A stretch of DNA of 64,000 bases, taken from positions 1 to 64,000 of the forward strand of contig JACKDN010000008.1 of assembly GCA_020633465.1 (NCBI GenBank), in the 5' to 3' direction. This DNA is from Myxococcales bacterium. GTDB lineage: Bacteria; Myxococcota_A; Bradymonadia; UBA7976; UBA1532. Below are positions 26,201 to 36,742 of this stretch, piece by piece; position 1 is the first letter of the stretch, and every line of letters starts with the position of its first letter. The position numbers and the translations under genes were made by a program. The notes under the pieces were generated by a model. That model saw nothing but the letters and a program-made list of their open reading frames with translations, was not told where the DNA came from and searched no databases.

Positions 26201-28321
26201 TCAGGTCAGGCGGACGCGCGCGTCGACCGCGCCGCTCGGCTGCCCGACCGGGGCGACGACGAAGGGGTTCAGGTCCATCTCGGCGATGTCGGGGAAGTCG
26301 CCGATCAGCTGGTCGACGCGCAGCAGCACCTGCTCGAGCAGCCCCACGTCGACCGGCTCGGCCCCGCGGTAGCCGGCCAGCAGCGGCCAGCCCTTCACGG
26401 CGCGCAGCATGCGCCCGGCGTCCGCGTCGGTCAGCGGGTGCAGGCCGAAGGCGACGTCCTTCATCAGCTCGACGAACACCCCACCCAGCCCGAACATCAG
26501 CAGGTGGCCGGCGGTGGCGTCCTGCACGGCGCCGATGATCGTCTCGCGGCCGCCGGTCAGCATGCGCTGCACCAGGAAGCGCGGGGCCGCGTCGATGCCC
26601 GCGGCGCGCAGGCTCTCGGTGAGATCCCAGAAGGCGCCCTTCACCTCGCCCGGCGAGCGCAGATCGATCTTCACGCCGCCGATGTCGCTCTTGTGCACCA
26701 CCCCCTCGACGTCCAGCTTCAGCACCACCGGGTAGCCCACGCGCTCGGCGAAGGCGAGGGCCTCACCGGGCGTGGTGACGCGCGCCGACGGCACGGTCGG
26801 CACGCCGTAGGCGTCGAGCAGCGCCAGCGCCTCGGCGCCGTCCAGCCAGTCGCGGCCGGCGGCGCGCGCCCGCCCGACGATGGCCTCGGCGCGCGGCCGG
26901 TCGACCTCGAAGGCCACCGGCCGCCCCTCGTCCTGCGCGCGCCAGCGCTGGAACCGCGCCATGGCGCCCAGGGTCTGCGCGGCGCTCTCGGGGAAGGGAT
27001 AGCTGGGGATGCCCGCCTCGGCCAGCAGCGCGATGCCCTCGTCGCCCAGCGCGCGGCCCATGAAGCACGCCAGCACCGGCTTCTCGACGCCGGCCGCGCG
27101 CACCCCCTCGACGATGCGCCGCGCCACGGACGGCGGGTGCGTCACCACCGGGCTCACGAACACGACCAGCAGCGCGTCGACACCGGGATCGGCCAGCAGC
27201 GCGCGGGCGCAGTCGCGGTACTGCTCGGGCGACGCCGAGGCGATCATGTCCACCGGGTTCTGCACCGACGCCTCGGGCGGCAGCGCGGCGCGCAGGGTGG
27301 CGGTCGTGTCGTCGCCCAGCGTCGCCATCGTCAGGCCGAAGTGGATGGCGGCGTCGGTGGCCATGATGCCGGGGCCGCCCGCGTTGGTCAGGACGGCCAC
27401 GCGATCGCCCGGGGGCAGCGGCTGGCTGCAGAAGCCCCGCCCCACGTCGAACAGCTCGGCGACGGTGTTGCAGCGGATGACGCCGCAGCCGGCCAGCAGC
27501 GTGCCCATCGCGCGGTCGCCGCCGGCCAGGCTTCCGGTGTGGCTGCTCGCCGCCGCCGCGCCCTGCTGCGTGCGCCCGCTCTTGACCGCCAGGATGGGCT
27601 TGCCGCGCCCCCGCGTGACCTGCCGCGCCACCCGCGCGAAGCGCCGCGGGTTGCCCACGCTCTCGAGGTACAGCAGCACCACCTTCGTCTGCGGATCGTC
27701 GGCCCAGAACGACAGCAGGTCGTTGCCCGAGACGTCGGCCTTGTTGCCCAGCGAGACGAACTGGCTGATGCCCAGCCCCACCGCGCGCGCCGTCGACAGC
27801 ACCACCTCGCCGAGCGCGCCCGACTGGCTGGCGAAGGCCGCGCCGCCGGTCAGCGGCAGCGTCGCGCCGAAGGACGCGTCGAGGCGCACCGCGGGGTCGG
27901 TGTTGATGACGCCCATGCAGTTGGGCCCGACCATGCGCATGCCGTGCGCGCGGACGATCTCGACCACCTCGGCCTCGAGCGCCGCGCCACCGGCGCCCAC
28001 CTCGCGGAAGCCCGCGGTGATGACCACCAGCCCCCGCACGCCCTTGCGCGCGCATGCCTCGACCACGTCGCGCACGGCGGGCGCGGGGACGGCGATCACC
28101 GCCAGGTCCACCGGATGCGGGATGGCGTCGACCGTGGGCCACGCGCGCATCGACAGCAGGTGCTCCGAGGTCGGGTGCACGGGGTAGACGGGGCCCTGGA
28201 AGCCCAGCGCCACGAGGTTGCGCAGGATCTCGCGGCCGATGCTGCCCTCGCTGCGGCTGGCGCCGACCACGGCGACCGAGCGCGGGCGGAGGATGGCGTC
28301 GAGGCCTTCGGGGTGGTCCAT
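26201..28321 (-). CDS. ADP-forming acyl/acetyl-CoA synthetase, fused alpha-beta
   Basis: A 706-residue NDP-forming acyl-CoA synthetase, which makes acyl-CoA from acid, ATP and CoA or runs in reverse to make ATP. Domain order: CoA-binding Rossmann domain (AILRPRSVAVVGASRSEGSI), flavodoxin-like ligase domains with the phospho-histidine region SHTGSLAGGDRAMG near residue 260, and a C-terminal ATP-grasp domain (DAYGVPTVPSARV; YPVVLKLDVEGVVHKSDIGG; FGLGGVFVELMKDVAFGLHP). It lacks the GNAT domain of the Pat lysine acetyltransferases. GGAGC lies before the ATG. The position upstream of the lyase-like gene suggests use of acyl chains released there, which is inference. Confidence 0.9.
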   Translation of the reverse strand: MDHPEGLDAILRPRSVAVVGASRSEGSIGREILRNLVALGFQGPVYPVHPTSEHLLSMRAWPTVDAIPHPVDLAVIAVPAPAVRDVVEACARKGVRGLVVITAGFREVGAGGAALEAEVVEIVRAHGMRMVGPNCMGVINTDPAVRLDASFGATLPLTGGAAFASQSGALGEVVLSTARAVGLGISQFVSLGNKADVSGNDLLSFWADDPQTKVVLLYLESVGNPRRFARVARQVTRGRGKPILAVKSGRTQQGAAAASSHTGSLAGGDRAMGTLLAGCGVIRCNTVAELFDVGRGFCSQPLPPGDRVAVLTNAGGPGIMATDAAIHFGLTMATLGDDTTATLRAALPPEASVQNPVDMIASASPEQYRDCARALLADPGVDALLVVFVSPVVTHPPSVARRIVEGVRAAGVEKPVLACFMGRALGDEGIALLAEAGIPSYPFPESAAQTLGAMARFQRWRAQDEGRPVAFEVDRPRAEAIVGRARAAGRDWLDGAEALALLDAYGVPTVPSARVTTPGEALAFAERVGYPVVLKLDVEGVVHKSDIGGVKIDLRSPGEVKGAFWDLTESLRAAGIDAAPRFLVQRMLTGGRETIIGAVQDATAGHLLMFGLGGVFVELMKDVAFGLHPLTDADAGRMLRAVKGWPLLAGYRGAEPVDVGLLEQVLLRVDQLIGDFPDIAEMDLNPFVVAPVGQPSGAVDARVRLT

Positions 28322-28473
28322 GGGCGGCTCCGGATCGGTGACGCGCGGCCGGGCAGCAAGGCACGGGCCAGCCGGACGGCCTCCCCGCGCGCGCCGGGCG
28401 CGGCCCCCGCGTCACCGGGCCGTCGCGCGGCGCGCCGCATGGTAACCTGTCGCCCCGCGCCCACGGAGGCCCC

Positions 28474-29832
28474 ATGCGCACCGCCCTCCTCTCGCTCGCG
28501 CTCCTGTGCTGCGCCGGCCCGGCCGCCGCGGCCCCCGGCGCCGCCGGCATCGACTGGCAGCACGACGCCTACGACGCGGCCCGCGCCGCCGCCCGCGCCG
28601 CCGACAAGCCGGTGGTTGTCGACCTGTGGGCGCCCTGGTGTCACACCTGCCTGTCGATGAAGCACACCGTGCTGGCCGACGCGAAGCTCGCGCCCTTCGC
28701 CGACCGCTTCGTGTGGGTGGCGCTCGACACCGACCGCCCCGAGAACGCGGCGGCGTTGAAGACCCTGGGCATCGGCGCCTGGCCCACCTTCTACGTGGTC
28801 AGCCCCACGGACGACGCGGTGCAGGCGCGCCACGTCGGCGCCGCCTCGCTCGAGGAGTTCGTGGCGTTCCTCGAGGCCGGGCTGGCCGGACACCGCGCGG
28901 TGGCCGACACCGCCTGGGGCAAGGCGGCGCGGCTGGGCGACCGCTACGCCGCGGCCGAGGACTGGGGAGGCGCCGAGGAGTCCTGGCGCGAGGCGCTGGC
29001 CCAGAGCCCGGTCGACTGGCCGCGGCGATCGGCGCTCGTGGTGGCGATCCTGGGCGCGCAGTACAAGGCCAAGCGGTTTCGCAACTGCGCGCTCTTCGGG
29101 CTGGCCCACCTCGGGGACGCGGCGCGGCAGGCCACCGCCAGCGCCGCCGACGCCACCTTCTACACGACGTTCTGCGCCGACATGGGGAGCGACAACGCGC
29201 TCATCGAGCGGATCAGGCGCGCCGTGGTCGCGTCCGACGGACCGCTGCGCGCGACCCTGGCCCGGGCCGATGCGCGGCTGAGCGTGGACGATCGCAGCGA
29301 CGCGCTGCGGCTGTTGCGCGAGCAGTATCACCGGCTGGGGGACAAGGAGGCCGCCCGGCGGACCGCCGAGGCTCAGCGGAAGGTGCTGGACACCGCCGCC
29401 GCGAAGGCCCGCACGCCCCTCGAGGCGACCACCTGGCACTGGCCGCGGGCCGAGGTCTACACGTACCTGGGCGTGCCGGGCGACCTGGTGCCGGCCCTCG
29501 AGGCGTCGATGAAGGCGCTGCCCGACGCCTACGAGCCGGCCTACCGGCTGGCGTGGATTCGGCTGCAGACCGGCGAGCTGGACGCGGCGCTGAAGATGGC
29601 CGAGTACGCCGAGGCGCGCGCCTACGGTCCGCGCAAGGCGCGGGTGCAGGATCTGCGCGCGCGCATTCAGGGCGCGCGAAAGGACGACTCGGGCCGAGCC
29701 GCCGCGCTCCGGGCCATGGTCGCGACGTTCAAGGCGCTCCCGCCCGGCCAGCGGGACGAGAAGGCGCTCGCCGAGGCCCAGAAGGCGCTGACCGAGCTGA
29801 CCAGGGAGATGGAGCGGATCGATCTGCAGTAG
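28474..29832 (+). CDS. exported thioredoxin-like protein with TPR-type helices
   Basis: A 452-residue periplasmic protein. The signal peptide is MRTALLSLALLCCAGPAAAA. Residues about 25-140 are a thioredoxin fold of the DsbD-gamma or thioredoxin_7 type, with Cys56-His-Thr-Cys59 in LWAPWCHTC and the cis-Pro region IGAWPTFYVV. The rest is helical with TPR-like units (AAAEDWGGAEESWREALAQS; YEPAYRLAWIRLQTGELDAA). The CHTC site suggests disulfide exchange, perhaps in cytochrome or outer-membrane-protein biogenesis. It stands alone, divergent from the synthetase gene. The frame runs clean to the stop. Confidence 0.82.
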   Translation: MRTALLSLALLCCAGPAAAAPGAAGIDWQHDAYDAARAAARAADKPVVVDLWAPWCHTCLSMKHTVLADAKLAPFADRFVWVALDTDRPENAAALKTLGIGAWPTFYVVSPTDDAVQARHVGAASLEEFVAFLEAGLAGHRAVADTAWGKAARLGDRYAAAEDWGGAEESWREALAQSPVDWPRRSALVVAILGAQYKAKRFRNCALFGLAHLGDAARQATASAADATFYTTFCADMGSDNALIERIRRAVVASDGPLRATLARADARLSVDDRSDALRLLREQYHRLGDKEAARRTAEAQRKVLDTAAAKARTPLEATTWHWPRAEVYTYLGVPGDLVPALEASMKALPDAYEPAYRLAWIRLQTGELDAALKMAEYAEARAYGPRKARVQDLRARIQGARKDDSGRAAALRAMVATFKALPPGQRDEKALAEAQKALTELTREMERIDLQ

Positions 29833-29906
29833 CGGCACGAGCTCCTCGTTCCGAGCTGCGGCCGCCCTCCCATCGAACGCGCGAACGCGCCCCCTGAACG
29901 GCGCGC

Positions 29907-30566
29907 TCAGATGATCTTGCGGCCCACCGCCTCGACGTCCTCGGCCTTCTTCGCCTGCTTCGCCGGCACGGCGCGCCCCGCGATCACGGCCGGCCGGGCG
30001 GCGATCGCGTCCATCCATCGCTTCAGGTGCGCCAGATCGTCGATCTCGATGCCCGACCAGTACCAGGTGTGCGCCCAGCACCAGTTGGCGATGTCGGCGA
30101 TCGAGTAATCGCCGGCCAGGTACTCGACGTCGGCCAGGCGCCCGTCGAGCACCTCGAGCAGGCGGCGCGACTCCTTCTGGTAGCGCTCGATGGCGAAGGG
30201 GATCTTCTCCGGCGCGTAGCGGTAGAAGACGTTGGCCTGCCCCATCATCGGGCCGACGCCGCCCATCTGGAACATGAGCCACTGCATCACCACCGAGCGG
30301 CCCTTCACGTCCGTCGGCAGCAGGGCGCCGGCCTTCTCGGCCAGGTACACGAGGATGGCGCCCGACTCGAAGACGGCGAAGTCGTCGGCCTCCCGGTCGA
30401 CGATCGCCGGAATGCGGCCGTTGGGGTTGATGGCCAGAAAGTCGGGCTTCTTCTGGTCGTGCGCGCCGAGGTCGAGGGCGTGCACGGTGTAGGGCAGCCC
30501 CAGCTCTTCGAGGGCGATGGACGCCTTCCAGCCGTTGGGGGTGGGGGCGGTGTAGAGGTCGATCAT
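29907..30566 (-). CDS. glutathione S-transferase family protein (YfcG/YghU-like)
   Basis: A 219-residue GST. The N-terminal thioredoxin-like domain has MIDLYTAPTPNGWKASIALE, the glutathione-site segment NPNGRIPAIVD and FESGAILVYLAEKAG. The C-terminal helical domain has QWLMFQMGGVGPMMGQANVF and the N-capping box YSIADIANWCW. The order of motifs, Asn-Gly-Trp-Lys and MGGVGPMMGQ matches the disulfide-bond reductases YfcG and YghU. These use two glutathiones rather than a catalytic Cys or Ser. GGAGA precedes the ATG. Transcribed alone, convergent with the thioredoxin-like gene. Confidence 0.9.
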   Translation of the reverse strand: MIDLYTAPTPNGWKASIALEELGLPYTVHALDLGAHDQKKPDFLAINPNGRIPAIVDREADDFAVFESGAILVYLAEKAGALLPTDVKGRSVVMQWLMFQMGGVGPMMGQANVFYRYAPEKIPFAIERYQKESRRLLEVLDGRLADVEYLAGDYSIADIANWCWAHTWYWSGIEIDDLAHLKRWMDAIAARPAVIAGRAVPAKQAKKAEDVEAVGRKII

Positions 30567-30661
30567 GGGCGTCTCCAGCGGGCGCGGGCGGTTTGTCCGG
30601 GCGGCCTCGGCCCGGCGACGCGATTGCGCGACGCCCGCGAGCCTACTACCATGCGCGCCCC

Positions 30662-31573
30662 ATGGGAGATCTACTCGGCCAAGCCGCCAACCTCGCCGTC
30701 TTCTGCGACTTCGAAAACGTGGCCATCGGCGTCCGCGACGCCCGCTACGACACGTTCGACGTCAACATGGTGCTCGAGCGCTTGCTGGACAAAGGCAAGA
30801 TCGTCGTCAAGAAGGCCTACGCCGACTGGAGCCGCTACAAGACGGCCCGTCGACCCCTCCACGAATCCGCGTTCGAGCTGATCGAGATCCCGCACGTCTC
30901 GTACTCGGGCAAGAACTCGGCCGACATCCGCCTCGTCGTGGACGCGCTCGACCTCTGCTACACCAAGCAGCACGTCGACGTGTTCGTGATCGTGTCGGGC
31001 GACAGCGACTTCTCGCCGCTGGTGAGCAAGCTGCGCGAGAACGACAAGGTCGTCATCGGGCTCGGCGTGAAGAACTCGAGCAGCGATCTGCTGATCGAGA
31101 ACTGCGACGAGTTCATCTACTACGACGATCTGGTGCGGGCGCGCGCCGGCGCCAAGTCGAAGCGGCGCGACAAGGAAGCGCGGCGCGACAAGGAGCGCGG
31201 CAGCCGCCGCGACAACGACGCGAAGTCCAGCGACAGCAAGGCGGCCGCCTCGACCCCCGCCGCGCCGGCCGCGGCCAGCGGCCCGGCCGACAGCGCCGAG
31301 ACCGGCGACGACGCGGCGCAGAAGAAGGACAAGGCCCTCGAGATGGTGCTCGACACCGTCGACTCGTTGTTCCGCGAGCGGGACGACAACCTCTGGGGGT
31401 CGATGGTGAAGCAGACGCTGAAGCGCAAGCGCCCGAACTTCAACGAGTCCTTCCACGGCTACCGCAACTTCAACGAGCTGCTCGAGGACGCCCAGGGCCG
31501 CGGCCTGCTGGACATCCAGAAGGACGCCCGCTCGGGCGGCTACATCATCTTGGGCTTCGGGCCGAAGGCCTGA
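30662..31573 (+). CDS. NYN-domain / OST-HTH (LOTUS) protein, LabA/MARF1-like
   Basis: A 303-residue protein. Residues 8-150 are a NYN (PIN-like) domain with the acidic residues of an RNase site: Asp16 in VFCDFENVAIG, Asp88 in SADIRLVVDAL, and Asp114/Asp116 in SGDSDFSPLVSKLREN. Residues 155-215 are a charged linker (RRDKEARRDKERGSRRDNDA), and residues 220-300 form an OST-HTH/LOTUS domain (VDSLFRERDDNLWGSMVKQT; PNFNESFHGYRNFNELLEDA). The combination occurs in bacterial LabA-like and animal MARF1 proteins and implies RNA binding and cleavage. Activity here is untested. The start at 30662 is just upstream of the conserved part. Confidence 0.88.
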   Translation: MGDLLGQAANLAVFCDFENVAIGVRDARYDTFDVNMVLERLLDKGKIVVKKAYADWSRYKTARRPLHESAFELIEIPHVSYSGKNSADIRLVVDALDLCYTKQHVDVFVIVSGDSDFSPLVSKLRENDKVVIGLGVKNSSSDLLIENCDEFIYYDDLVRARAGAKSKRRDKEARRDKERGSRRDNDAKSSDSKAAASTPAAPAAASGPADSAETGDDAAQKKDKALEMVLDTVDSLFRERDDNLWGSMVKQTLKRKRPNFNESFHGYRNFNELLEDAQGRGLLDIQKDARSGGYIILGFGPKA

Positions 31574-31583
31574 GCCGACCGCT

Positions 31584-32437
31584 TCACATCCGCGCGAGGA
31601 TGCCCTGCACGTCCCCCGCGTGGGGGCTCATCGGGTGCGCGGCGAGGAAGGCCTCGTAGGCCGCGCGGGCGCCGGCGCGGTCGGCCTTGGCCTGGCGCAC
31701 CGTGCCCAACAACAGCAGCGTGTCGGCGTGGGTGGCGTCGGCGGCGTGGGCGCGCTCGAGCACGGTCAGCGCCTCGTCGTCGCGGCCCAGCTCGAACAGC
31801 GCGCGGCCGCGCAGCGCGTCGACCGGCGCGGCGGCGGCCAGCCCCTTCAGCCCAGCGAGCGCGTCTTCGAAGCGGCCCTCGGCCAGCGCCCGGCGGGCGT
31901 CGACCAGCGCCTGCGGCGACGCGGCCTCGCCCTCGGGGGCCAGGGCCGGGCCGCGCAGCTTGCGCTCCAGCCAGGGCGACGGCAGGGGCTCGAAGTCGTC
32001 GAGGGTGGCGGGCGCGGGATCGGCGCCGGCCGCGACCTCGGCGGGGGCCGGCTCGGCCGGGGCCGCGGCGATGGGCGCGGGCGCCTCGACGACGCCGTCG
32101 CTGGGCGCGGCTGCGACCGCCGCGGGGGCGGCCAGGCGCCGCGCAGGGCGCGCGGCGCGGCGCGGCCCACCACCACCGGCTCGATGCGCGGGGCCTTCGC
32201 CTCGTCGGGGGCCGCGGCGACGACCGCCGGGGCCTTCGGTGGCGGCCCCTCGGCCCCCTCGGGCGCGGGCGCGCCCGGCCTCAGCAGGAACACGGCGGCC
32301 AACCCCAGCGCCCCCAACCCCGCCAGCAGCGGCCCCAGCAGCCGCTCGCTGCGGGCGCCGACGTCGAGATCCGCGAAGGCGTCCGCGCGCGCCTCGATGT
32401 CGGTGGCGGTGAAGAAGTCGTGCTCGGCGTGGGACAT
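31584..32437 (-). pseudogene. membrane-anchored TPR protein next to the kinase, frameshifted
   Basis: The ATG at 32437 opens MSHAEHDFFTATDIEARADA, then one transmembrane helix (LLGPLLAGLGALGLAAVFLL) and a Pro/Ala linker ending VVVGRAAPRALRG. That frame then turns into Arg/Pro-rich text. One base over, the sequence continues sensibly: LAAPAAVAAAPSDGVVEAPA, then TPR units (VDARRALAEGRFEDALAGLK; TLLLLGTVRQAKADRAGARA) to a stop at 31584. The span is 854 nt, one short of 285 codons. One extra C in the GCGCCTGGCC context near 32125 would restore a 284-residue protein. It follows the kinase gene by 92 nt on the same strand and may be its partner or substrate. Confidence 0.7.
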
Positions 32438-32529
32438 GGTGCGGCGCACTCCTGATCGACGAGGGGGTCGACTCAGGGGACGCGCGTCGAATCGGGTTCT
32501 GTCGGATTTTCTCGCCGCGGCCGGGGGCG

Positions 32530-34584
32530 TCACTCGGGCGGGGGCAGCCCGGCCGCCTCGCGGTAGCGCCGGCACAGCCCCACGTACCAGGTGTGCTCCT
32601 TCCGCCGCCGCGCCTTCTGCGCCGCGTCGTCGTCGCCCTCGATGTCGACCACGAAGCGATCGGCGGCCGCGCAGGTCAGCCGGGCGGCCCGCTCGGGATC
32701 GTCGTCCTCGGCCGCCTTGGCCGCGCGCACCATCAGGATGGCGCACTGGTTGTTGCGGTGCTGCAGCCCCTGCACGGCGTCCTCGTCGCAGGCCACGGCC
32801 AGGGCGGCGTCGGTGTGCTCGCCGTGCAGCGCCGCGCCCAGCTCGGTCGCCTTGCGGTACCAGCGGAAGGTGTCGCCGCTGTCGGCCTCGGTGCGGCCCA
32901 TCGCCTGCCGGAAGTCGGCCAGCGACCCCCGCAGCCAGCCCTGCGCGTCCTCGCCCTCGGTCACGCCCGCGAGGCGCTGCCGGATCTGCCCGCGCCGCGC
33001 CTCGAGGTTGGCCAGCAGCACCGGATCGTCCGTGCGCCCCATCACCCGCGTGGTCTCGTCCTCGGCGCGCCGCAGGTTGCGCAGCACCTCGGGCTGGCCG
33101 TCCTCGACCCGGGCCGCGGTGTCGGCCAGCTTGAGGTACAGCTCGGTGCGATCGGCGTCGGCGCCCAGATCGGGCGGCGCGGCGTCCACCACCGGCGCGG
33201 CGTCGACCACCGGCGCGGCGTCCGCGACCGGCGGCGCCTCGACCGGCGGCCGCGCTGCGGGTCGCGGCTCGGGATCGCGCGCCACCAGCCAGCCGCCGAA
33301 GGTGACCACCGCGATCGCGGCCACCGCCAGCGCCACCGCGCGCTGCCGATCCGGCGCCGCCGCGGCGTCCGGCCGCGCCTCACCGGCCATGTGGCTGATC
33401 GACTGCGACGCGCTCGACGGCGCGGGCGACGCGCTCGGCGGCAGCGAGTTGATGCTCGAGGGGGTGAGCGTCGTGCCGTGCGCGTCGATGGCGCCCTCGG
33501 CGGCCAACGTCGGCGCGCTGGCCGCCTCCTCGGCCGAGATGGCCGAGACGCCGCTCGGGGGCCCGGTCACCACCGCGTGATCGCCGGTGCCGATGCCGTC
33601 GCCCGCGTCGGCGCCCGGCAGCAGCGCGCGCACGTCCACCAGCATGGCGGCGGCGTGGGGATAGCGCGCCGCGACGTCCTTGGCCATCGCCTTGCGCACC
33701 ACCGCCTCGATGGCCGGCGGCAGGTCGAGCGCCTCGGGCAGCGGCGGGATCTCGGCCGTCGCGTGCAGCGTCAGCAGCTCGAACGTCGACGGCGCGACGT
33801 AAGGCGGCGCGCCGCTGAGCATCTCGAAGAGCACGACGCCCATCGCGTAGACGTCGCTGTGCGGCCCGACGTCCCGGTTGCGCGCCTGCTCGGGCGACAG
33901 GTACTTGGGCGTGCCCAGCACCATGTCGCTGCGCGTCATGTCGGCCTCGTCGTTGCCGAACAGCACCTTGGTCATGCCGAAGTCGAGCACCTTGACGCGC
34001 TCGCCCCCGCGCGCGGCGGTGAGCATGACGTTGCCCGGCTTCAGATCGCGGTGCACCAGCCCGTGATCGTGGGCCTCGGCCAGAGCGCCCAGGATCTGGG
34101 CGGTCAGCCGCAGGGCCCGCTGCGGCGGCAGGGGCGCCTCGGCCTTCACGACGTCGCGCAGGGTGGGCCCGCGGATGAGCTCGAGGGCCATGAACAGCAG
34201 GCCGTCGTCCTCCTGCCCGTAGTCGAACAGGGTGACCGTGGACGGGTGGCTCAGCGAGGCGACGGTGCGCGCCTCGCGAAAGAAGCGGGCGCGCAGGTCG
34301 TCGTTGTCGGCGTGCTGACGCGCCAGCACCTTGATGGCCACCTCGCGTCCCACTGGCAGCTGGACTGCGTGGTACACAGCCCCGAAGCCACCCCGGCCGA
34401 TGAGATCGACCACCGGGAAGCGGCCGGCGATGACCCGCCCCAGCACCGGATCGTCGCCGTGGCGCGCCTTGGCGTCGGGCGTCACGAGGGCCGCGCCGTC
34501 CACCGGGCACAGCGCGCCGACGGCGGCGTCGACCGCGTGGTCGCAGCGAGGGCAGACGAGGCTGGCAGCGGAGACATGGGCCAT
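32530..34584 (-). CDS. Hanks-type Ser/Thr protein kinase with zinc-ribbon head, TM helix and periplasmic domain
   Basis: A 684-residue receptor-like kinase. The N-terminal Cys header is CPRC at 11-14 and Cys26, then DGAALVT. The kinase domain is at about 50-330: IGRGGFGAVYHA, Lys85 in VAIKVL, HRDLKPGN at 178-185, DFG at 201-203 and GTPKYLSPEQARN. A Ser/Pro/Ala-rich linker carries it to one transmembrane helix (AVALAVAAIAVVTFGGWLVA), and the last 230 residues are a helical, Arg/Asp-rich periplasmic domain with two cysteines. The tandem PVVDAAPVVDAAP repeat follows the membrane. The neighbouring TPR gene and divergent asnS give no obvious signal. The ribosome site is weak. Confidence 0.92.
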   Translation of the reverse strand: MAHVSAASLVCPRCDHAVDAAVGALCPVDGAALVTPDAKARHGDDPVLGRVIAGRFPVVDLIGRGGFGAVYHAVQLPVGREVAIKVLARQHADNDDLRARFFREARTVASLSHPSTVTLFDYGQEDDGLLFMALELIRGPTLRDVVKAEAPLPPQRALRLTAQILGALAEAHDHGLVHRDLKPGNVMLTAARGGERVKVLDFGMTKVLFGNDEADMTRSDMVLGTPKYLSPEQARNRDVGPHSDVYAMGVVLFEMLSGAPPYVAPSTFELLTLHATAEIPPLPEALDLPPAIEAVVRKAMAKDVAARYPHAAAMLVDVRALLPGADAGDGIGTGDHAVVTGPPSGVSAISAEEAASAPTLAAEGAIDAHGTTLTPSSINSLPPSASPAPSSASQSISHMAGEARPDAAAAPDRQRAVALAVAAIAVVTFGGWLVARDPEPRPAARPPVEAPPVADAAPVVDAAPVVDAAPPDLGADADRTELYLKLADTAARVEDGQPEVLRNLRRAEDETTRVMGRTDDPVLLANLEARRGQIRQRLAGVTEGEDAQGWLRGSLADFRQAMGRTEADSGDTFRWYRKATELGAALHGEHTDAALAVACDEDAVQGLQHRNNQCAILMVRAAKAAEDDDPERAARLTCAAADRFVVDIEGDDDAAQKARRRKEHTWYVGLCRRYREAAGLPPPE

Positions 34585-34685
34585 GACGGCGCAGCCTATA
34601 CCGCGCCCGCGGCCGTGTCGACGGCTCGGGTTGCGTCCGGCGTCGGGCCGCGCCAGACTCCCGCGGTCACGCAGCAGGAGCCCCG

Positions 34686-36082
<1,397 letters not shown>

Positions 36083-36086
<4 letters not shown>

Positions 36087-36742
36087 GCGCCGGCGAGGCG
36101 CCCTTCACGGTCGTCCTGCTCCACGGCCTGGCGCGCGGCGGGCGATCGATGGCGCGCCTGCAGGGCCGCATCGAGGACGCCGGCTTCCCGACCTGGTGCG
36201 CCTCGTATCCTTCCCGCCACCTGCCCCTGCCCGACCTGACCGCCTGGCTGCGCGACCGCCTGCGCGCCGATCTGGGTGAGCGCCCCGTCGCCGCCGTGAC
36301 GCACTCGCTCGGCGGCGTCCTCGCGCGCCATCTGCACCCCGATCTCGACTGGCAGCGCGTGGTGATGCTGGCCCCGCCCAACCAGGGCAGCCGGGTGGCG
36401 GCGGGCCTGCGGGACTGGGCGCTGTTCCGCCGCGGCTGGGGGCCGGCCGGTCAGGCGGTGGCGGCGCCCGACGACTGGCCGCCCGTGCCGCCGAACACCG
36501 CGATCATCGCCGGCACGGCCGGGGCCACGCTCAGCAACCCGCCCAGCCTGCTGGTGGGCGCGCTGGGGCTGCTCCGGGGCGTCGAGCACGACGGCACCGT
36601 GGCCGTCGACGAGGCCCGGGTCGAGGGCGCCGACTTCGCCACGGTCGACGCCAGCCACACCTGGATCATGAACCACCCGCGCGCGGTCGAGCTGACGCTG
36701 CGCTTCCTGCGAGACGGTCAGCTCGAACCCCTGGACCGCTGA
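36083..36742 (+). CDS. alpha/beta-hydrolase, lipase-like
   Basis: A 219-residue alpha/beta hydrolase. FTVVLLHGLARGGRSMARLQ gives the oxyanion-hole His-Gly. The nucleophile elbow is THSLGG (Ser75), with Thr in place of the usual first Gly. The catalytic His is probably in DASHTWIMNHP near residue 195. It resembles small bacterial lipases that act on membrane or storage lipids. No signal peptide is seen. The TTG at 36083 overlaps the asnS stop as TTGA and is the only start giving the full domain. Its 3' end overlaps the convergent sthA gene by 25 nt. Confidence 0.78.
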
